DNA of 9,130 nt, from positions 1 to 9,130 of the forward strand of contig PXDR01000331.1 in assembly GCA_003566335.1 (NCBI GenBank), written 5' to 3'. Origin of the DNA: Cyanobacteria bacterium T3Sed10_344R1. GTDB taxonomy: Bacteria > Cyanobacteriota > Cyanobacteriia > Phormidesmidales > Phormidesmidaceae. The translations under genes were made by a program, and so were the position numbers. Under the pieces are notes generated by a model, which was not told the origin of the DNA, did no database searches, and worked only from the letters and a program-made list of their open reading frames with translations. Positions 5,682 to 9,130 of this stretch are shown here, piece by piece; the stretch's first letter is position 1; each line of letters opens with the position of its first letter.

Positions 5682-6545
5682 CTAACTTTCGACCCGACCA
5701 TTCAGCTGGAATCTGGCCCAGGACTGCTGCAGCCAGGTTGGAGCTGGAGCTTGGGCGGTATAAACCGCAATCACATTAGTCAGGGGCCGCCCCGCAGGCA
5801 CCAGCACCTGGCCCCGAGACGCCAAGGCGCTAGAGCCGCCGCCATCTAAATTCATCGCCTCATGGCAGCCAATGGCCTGCATCACCTGGGCTTCTTGCTG
5901 CAAGGTGACATTGTTGTTGAAATTCACCAGCATTAGCCGCTGCCCATCTTGGGAAAAGCCGATCGCCGTGCGGGCCGCTGCCCCGGAAATTACCCGAGGG
6001 TCGCTGAACCCCTCTAGGGCTGGGTTAATCCAAGGACTGCCGCCCCGCAGTAGACGGGGGCCGCAGGTAATCGAAAACCAGTGGCGATCCCATTGGGGGG
6101 TACGTTCGGCCCGGGCCGTCACCATTTCCGGGCGGTTGCCCACCCGCAGGCCCAGGGTGGTGCCAAAGTTTTCCCACTGGCTGTATTTCAAAAAGCGACC
6201 GCCGGACACCATGTTGCCCATGACCGTAAGTTGGGCATTCTGAGCAAAGAATGTGCCATTGGCAACCACGGCAGCCCGGAGCCGACTGACCATGTTGGGG
6301 AAGGGTTCTGCCCCAAAGGAGCGCTGGGCACTGTTGGCTTGGGTCGCATTGTTGGCTAAGCCGATGTGTAAAAACGTATTGGGATCGCTCAAGTTCACGG
6401 TGGTGAGGTAGAAGCTCTGCCCGGCAGCGCTACTACGCCCCGCCTGAACGGCTTGGGCCGGACGAATTAGCCCCGCCCCCTGGGCTAAGGCCGCCCCACC
6501 CAAAGCTAAAAATGAGCGCCGTCCTAAGGTTCTATATCCGGTCAT
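5682..6545 (-). CDS. Phosphodiester glycosidase family (NAGPA-like) protein, Tat-exported
   Basis: This protein of 287 residues starts at the ATG at 6545, chosen because it has AGAGGA (6560-6555) upstream and places a signal peptide at the true N-terminus. The signal has a twin-arginine motif (GRRSFLA, 8-14), a hydrophobic core and an AQA-type cleavage site near residues 30-35, so export by the Tat route is likely. The mature part carries two hallmarks of the phosphodiester glycosidase/NAGPA domain: NGTFF (96-100) and NLDGGGSSA (232-240), the latter contributing catalytic or substrate-contact residues in the family. The mammalian member removes N-acetylglucosamine from a phosphodiester; bacterial substrates are mostly unknown, and an envelope or exopolysaccharide role is inference. 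The open frame extends to 6650, but the extra 35 residues would bury the signal peptide. Confidence 0.88.
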   Translation of the reverse strand: MTGYRTLGRRSFLALGGAALAQGAGLIRPAQAVQAGRSSAAGQSFYLTTVNLSDPNTFLHIGLANNATQANSAQRSFGAEPFPNMVSRLRAAVVANGTFFAQNAQLTVMGNMVSGGRFLKYSQWENFGTTLGLRVGNRPEMVTARAERTPQWDRHWFSITCGPRLLRGGSPWINPALEGFSDPRVISGAAARTAIGFSQDGQRLMLVNFNNNVTLQQEAQVMQAIGCHEAMNLDGGGSSALASRGQVLVPAGRPLTNVIAVYTAQAPAPTWLQQSWARFQLNGRVES

Positions 6546-6714
6546 GATGCTGCATCCTCTCAAAAAAGTACCCAACCGCTGGCTGCCCCCGCTGGAGTTG
6601 GAGACTGGCAACCTCGATTTCAGAGTGCCCAGAGGATTCAGTGAAACCAACGTTTTCTCACGCTGATTCTGTTTGATTAATGACTCGCACCTTTACTTAT
6701 TACGGACTTATCTA

Positions 6715-7134
6715 ATGAAATCTTGTGGGGTTTTCGCGGTTACGGTGGGTTTGCTGCTGATGGGCGGCACGGCGGCCTATGCCCAGGCCAGCCTGCCTAA
6801 CAACCAGCTAGCTGAGCAGTTGATTCGCTGTCGCCAAGGCCAGGGCAGCACCGCTGGAGACTGCGGCGCAATTCAGGCTGAATTTAACCGCCGGGCTGGG
6901 GAAGTGCGGCAGCAGGATGTTCGCATTCAGCGGGGGGAGGCCGTTCCAGCCGCAAATACGGCACCCGCAACAGCAACTCCGGCTTCTTCTGTGACCCCAG
7001 CTTCTGCCCCGGCCCGCCCAGCGGCCCGGCCTGCGCCCCCCCGCAGTGTGCCTAACTTGAGCGGCAGTGAGGAAGATGCCAACTGTGCAGGTCGGCGGGT
7101 GATTCCGGTGGCGGGGGGCTATATGTGCATGTAA
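6715..7134 (+). CDS. Small secreted protein with four cysteines and Pro/Ala linker
   Basis: I do not recognise the family. From the ATG at 6715 the product has 139 residues. It begins with a clear Sec signal peptide (MKSCGVFAVTVGLLLMGG, cleavage after AYAQA). The mature part has a helical segment with two cysteines (LIRC and GDC), a long Ala/Pro/Thr-rich linker (about residues 78-112), and a short C-terminal segment with two more cysteines (DANCAG and the final MCM). Two disulfides in the periplasm are plausible. A TTG at 6673 would lengthen the frame by 14 residues but push the signal sequence inward, so I prefer 6715. It is divergent from the glycosidase-family gene across 169 bp and is followed in the same direction by the solute-binding protein. 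Confidence 0.75.
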   Translation: MKSCGVFAVTVGLLLMGGTAAYAQASLPNNQLAEQLIRCRQGQGSTAGDCGAIQAEFNRRAGEVRQQDVRIQRGEAVPAANTAPATATPASSVTPASAPARPAARPAPPRSVPNLSGSEEDANCAGRRVIPVAGGYMCM

Positions 7135-7193
7135 AGAGATTTAAGGGCGCGATTGGGCAAACCCTAGGTCGATATGAGATATATGGGCTGAAT

Positions 7194-7203
7194 TAGCGCG
7201 CTA
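7194..7203. promoter_or_regulatory. Palindrome TAGCGCGCTA upstream of the solute-binding protein gene
   Basis: A perfect 10-bp palindrome 15 bases before the ATG at 7219, in a short spacer with no obvious ribosome binding site. It could be an operator, but this is no more than a structural observation. Confidence 0.25.
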
Positions 7204-7218
7204 TTTGACCGGTTTAAC

Positions 7219-8652
7219 ATGAACTTCTCTAAACCTAAGGGGCGAAGCTTGTCTGTTCTGTTGCGATCGCACTTTCGCCGCAAGCTTCGCACTTGGCTTA
7301 GCCTAGTCCTTGCGAGCAGCCTGAGTCTTTTGCTGCTGAATTCGGCCTGTGTTCCCACCGATCGGCAAGTCACCTTAAGGTTTATCGTGCCCCAACTAGA
7401 GGTTGGGATTTGGCAAGAGATTATCCAGGCTTTTCAGGCTAGCGATGAGGGTGAGGGGATTACGGTTGAGCTTGACACCAGCGCTATTCCGGATGATCCC
7501 GACGATACCGATAGTATCCGCAGGGCCTATGTGTCTTCCCTAGAAGCCGATGATCCGGCTGACTATGACTTAATTTATAGCGATATTATTTGGGTGCCAG
7601 AACTGGCGGGAGCAGGCTGGCTTGAGGATCTTAGCGATGATTTTTCTGAGGAAGATCGGCAAGACTTTTTGCCTCAAGAAATTGAGCTAGGTCAGTATGA
7701 AGACAGGCTGTACCGCATTCCTTTCCGCAGTGATGCTGGCGTCCTTTACTATCGTCAGGACTTACTCGATTTAATTGATGAATCGCCCCCAGATTCTTTC
7801 GATGACTTGCTGAGGATTTCCCAAACCTTGCAAGCGATGGGAGAGGTGCGCACGGGCTATCTCTGGCAAGGACGAGAATCAGAAGCACTGATTGCGGTTT
7901 TTGCTGAGGTGTTGGCGAGCTATGGGGGATTCTGGATTGATCCCAGCACCACTGAGGCAGCAGTGGGCCTAGATCAACCAGCGGCTTTGGAAGCGGTGTC
8001 GTTTTTACGGGAAACCTTGGCCCAAGGGGTTTCGCCCCTAAATGTGTTGGGCTATAGCGAAGCCGAAACCCGCGAGCGGTTTATGAATGCAGAAGCTGTC
8101 TTTATGCGGAATTGGCCGAATGCCTGGGCTGAGGTGAATGGAGAGGCGTCTAGAGTCCAAGGTCGAGTGGGCATGATGCCGATGGTCAGTGCGACCGGTC
8201 AAGCAGAAGATCGCAAAGCCTGTCACGGGGGCTGGGGGTTTAGCATTGCCCACAACAGTCGCCATAAGCAGGCAGCGTTGGCCGCCATCAAGTTTTTTAC
8301 CGATACGCCAACCCAGCGCCAATTTACCCTGGGCTATAGCGGGATGCCGAGTCGCCACCGGCTGTTTTTTGATCCCCAGGTAGTGGCTGAGCATGGTCAC
8401 TATCCAGACCTGCTAGAGATTGTGCAGGCGGATGGCACCTGGGTTGCCCGGCCCCCAGTACCGGAGTATCCCCAAGCGTCTTGCATTTTGCAGCGGGCTT
8501 TGGGGACAGCGCTGGATTTATCGGTGTCTTCAGATGCGATCGCAGAGGTGATGACGGCAGCGGCAGCGGAAACTCGCTGGTTGCTGGGAGAGGAAGGCGT
8601 TGACTTGCCCGACTCGTGGCGTTCAGGCTGCCTCAATGCTGGGGAAGCCTAG
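7219..8652 (+). CDS. ABC-transporter solute-binding lipoprotein (family 1, sugar type)
   Basis: This 477-residue protein has a long basic N-terminal region (about 25 residues), a hydrophobic stretch, and a cysteine at position 44 in LLLLNSAC, a slightly unusual lipobox because Asn is at -3. It should be anchored in the periplasm. The mature part resembles family-1 extracellular solute-binding proteins of carbohydrate importers. It has an opening strand (VTLRFIVP), a ligand-site region around YRIPFRSDAGVLYYRQDLLD, ETRERFMNAEAVFMRNWPNA, and the C-terminal GGWGFSIAHNSRHKQAA motif. The protein is rich in Asp and Glu. No permease or ATPase gene lies beside it, so it is an orphan binding protein here. 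The ligand cannot be told. The gene ends 21 bp from the stop of the converging WD40 gene. Confidence 0.88.
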   Translation: MNFSKPKGRSLSVLLRSHFRRKLRTWLSLVLASSLSLLLLNSACVPTDRQVTLRFIVPQLEVGIWQEIIQAFQASDEGEGITVELDTSAIPDDPDDTDSIRRAYVSSLEADDPADYDLIYSDIIWVPELAGAGWLEDLSDDFSEEDRQDFLPQEIELGQYEDRLYRIPFRSDAGVLYYRQDLLDLIDESPPDSFDDLLRISQTLQAMGEVRTGYLWQGRESEALIAVFAEVLASYGGFWIDPSTTEAAVGLDQPAALEAVSFLRETLAQGVSPLNVLGYSEAETRERFMNAEAVFMRNWPNAWAEVNGEASRVQGRVGMMPMVSATGQAEDRKACHGGWGFSIAHNSRHKQAALAAIKFFTDTPTQRQFTLGYSGMPSRHRLFFDPQVVAEHGHYPDLLEIVQADGTWVARPPVPEYPQASCILQRALGTALDLSVSSDAIAEVMTAAAAETRWLLGEEGVDLPDSWRSGCLNAGEA

Positions 8653-8656
8653 GCTT
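8645..8656. repeat. 12-bp palindrome over the stop codon of the solute-binding protein gene
   Basis: AAGCCTAGGCTT is a perfect palindrome centred on the TAG stop (8650-8652). GGGG before it and CCC shortly after could lengthen a hairpin. It lies between two converging genes, but there is no T-run, so any terminator role is uncertain. Confidence 0.35.
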
Positions 8657-8673
8657 GATTCCCAGCGAGCCAG

Positions 8674-9130
8674 TTAATCCCTAACAAACTCAATTTGTTC
8701 AAGCTGACCATGCAGGCTTGCGATCGCAACCACGATGCCATCTTCGCTAGGCTTAAAGGCCACAGCGGCTAAATTCGATAAGCTGCTCTGGCGACTACTT
8801 GGTTCTTGAAATTCTGCCAGATTAGAGGCGGTGATCCGCACGTAGTTGGCTCTAGAGGGCAGGCTGGCTGTGACCATCAGGGGTTGGCTGTCGTGTAGAA
8901 CCGTCGTCAGGGAGTCGCCAAAGGTGGTACGACTGTCCTGCTCACTTTCCCAAGCCCAGGTTTGGCCCGTACCGCCCAAATTCCGAGCCATGACGTAGTT
9001 ACCATCTGCACTGAAATCAAGGGAGAGCACCCGGCTGCGGCGTTGCTCAGTCTGGGCGAGTTGAGCCAACTCGGTTTGATTAGACACTTGCCAGACTTGA
9101 ATGATGCCGCTGCCGCTGCCGAGGGCGAGA
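8674..9130 (-). CDS. WD40-repeat protein, C-terminal part (runs off right edge)
   Basis: The frame is open from the right edge to a TAA at 8676-8674, giving 151 residues. No start is needed: a GTG at 9087 lies inside the frame, and the residues before it (LALGSGSGIIQVWQ) are the end of a WD blade. A second blade follows (VLSLDFSADGNYVMARNLGG ending in TWAW), then one or two weaker blades, the last being FKPSEDGIVVAIASLHGQ. This fits the end of a beta-propeller of a cyanobacterial WD40 protein, often fused to kinase, protease or NTPase domains. The N-terminal part is outside the window, so the full architecture and role are unknown. Confidence 0.8.
   Translation of the reverse strand, partial: LALGSGSGIIQVWQVSNQTELAQLAQTEQRRSRVLSLDFSADGNYVMARNLGGTGQTWAWESEQDSRTTFGDSLTTVLHDSQPLMVTASLPSRANYVRITASNLAEFQEPSSRQSSLSNLAAVAFKPSEDGIVVAIASLHGQLEQIEFVRD

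Noticed and set aside
6546..6650. 35-residue N-terminal extension of the glycosidase-family protein
   Set aside because: It would bury a clear twin-arginine signal peptide; the ATG at 6545 has an upstream AGAGGA.
6673..6714. TTG start for the small secreted protein
   Set aside because: It would place 14 non-hydrophobic residues ahead of a normal Sec signal peptide; the ATG at 6715 is the better start.
1..9130. CRISPR array, insertion sequence, tRNA or rRNA
   Set aside because: Reading both strands I saw no regularly spaced repeats, transposase motifs, terminal inverted repeats with target duplications, or cloverleaf-like sequences.

Overview
The window looks like chromosomal DNA of a fairly GC-rich cyanobacterium. 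Three observations support this. The palindrome GCGATCGC (HIP1) occurs eight times (starting at 318, 385, 2362, 3757, 5552, 7263, 8536 and 8720), far above chance. Two genes, ycf46 and ycf35, belong to families known mainly from cyanobacteria and plastids. A near-perfect HLR1 (RpaB-type) site lies in one promoter region. The gene content would suit a filamentous Leptolyngbya-like lineage, but I cannot fix the genus from sequence alone.

Left block, all on the minus strand, read right to left. A small ribbon-helix-helix protein with a CxxC knuckle (2896-3234) is followed by the AAA+ ATPase Ycf46 (1173-2684), then Ycf35/DUF1257 (672-1022). The block ends in a strong intrinsic terminator at 616-648. 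Beyond it, with its own ribosome binding site, begins an ABC exporter-type protein (1-557) that runs off the left edge. The three genes look like a co-regulated set. A TTGACA promoter precedes the first gene. The spacers before ycf46 and ycf35 share a 10-base word at similar distance from the start codons. The leaders of the first gene and ycf46 share a second element.

Middle block. recQ (3371-5671, plus) is divergent from the left block across a 136-bp region holding the HLR1-like site, a 10-bp palindrome and a set of GGGCGTCT repeats. RecQ is complete: helicase core, zinc-binding domain, HRDC and a C-terminal helix-turn-helix extension. It converges, 10 bp apart, on a Tat-exported phosphodiester glycosidase-family protein (5682-6545, minus).

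Right block. Divergent from the glycosidase is a small secreted four-cysteine protein with a Pro/Ala-rich linker (6715-7134). Next comes an orphan family-1 extracellular solute-binding lipoprotein (7219-8652, plus). A WD40-repeat protein (8674-9130, minus) follows, of which only the C-terminal part is present.

There is no sign of a CRISPR array, insertion sequence, prophage, tRNA or rRNA. The most interesting part is the RHH-Ycf46-Ycf35 cluster with its unusual regulatory DNA. Two conserved but poorly understood organelle-type proteins sit beside a candidate DNA-binding protein under a probable light/redox-responsive control region.
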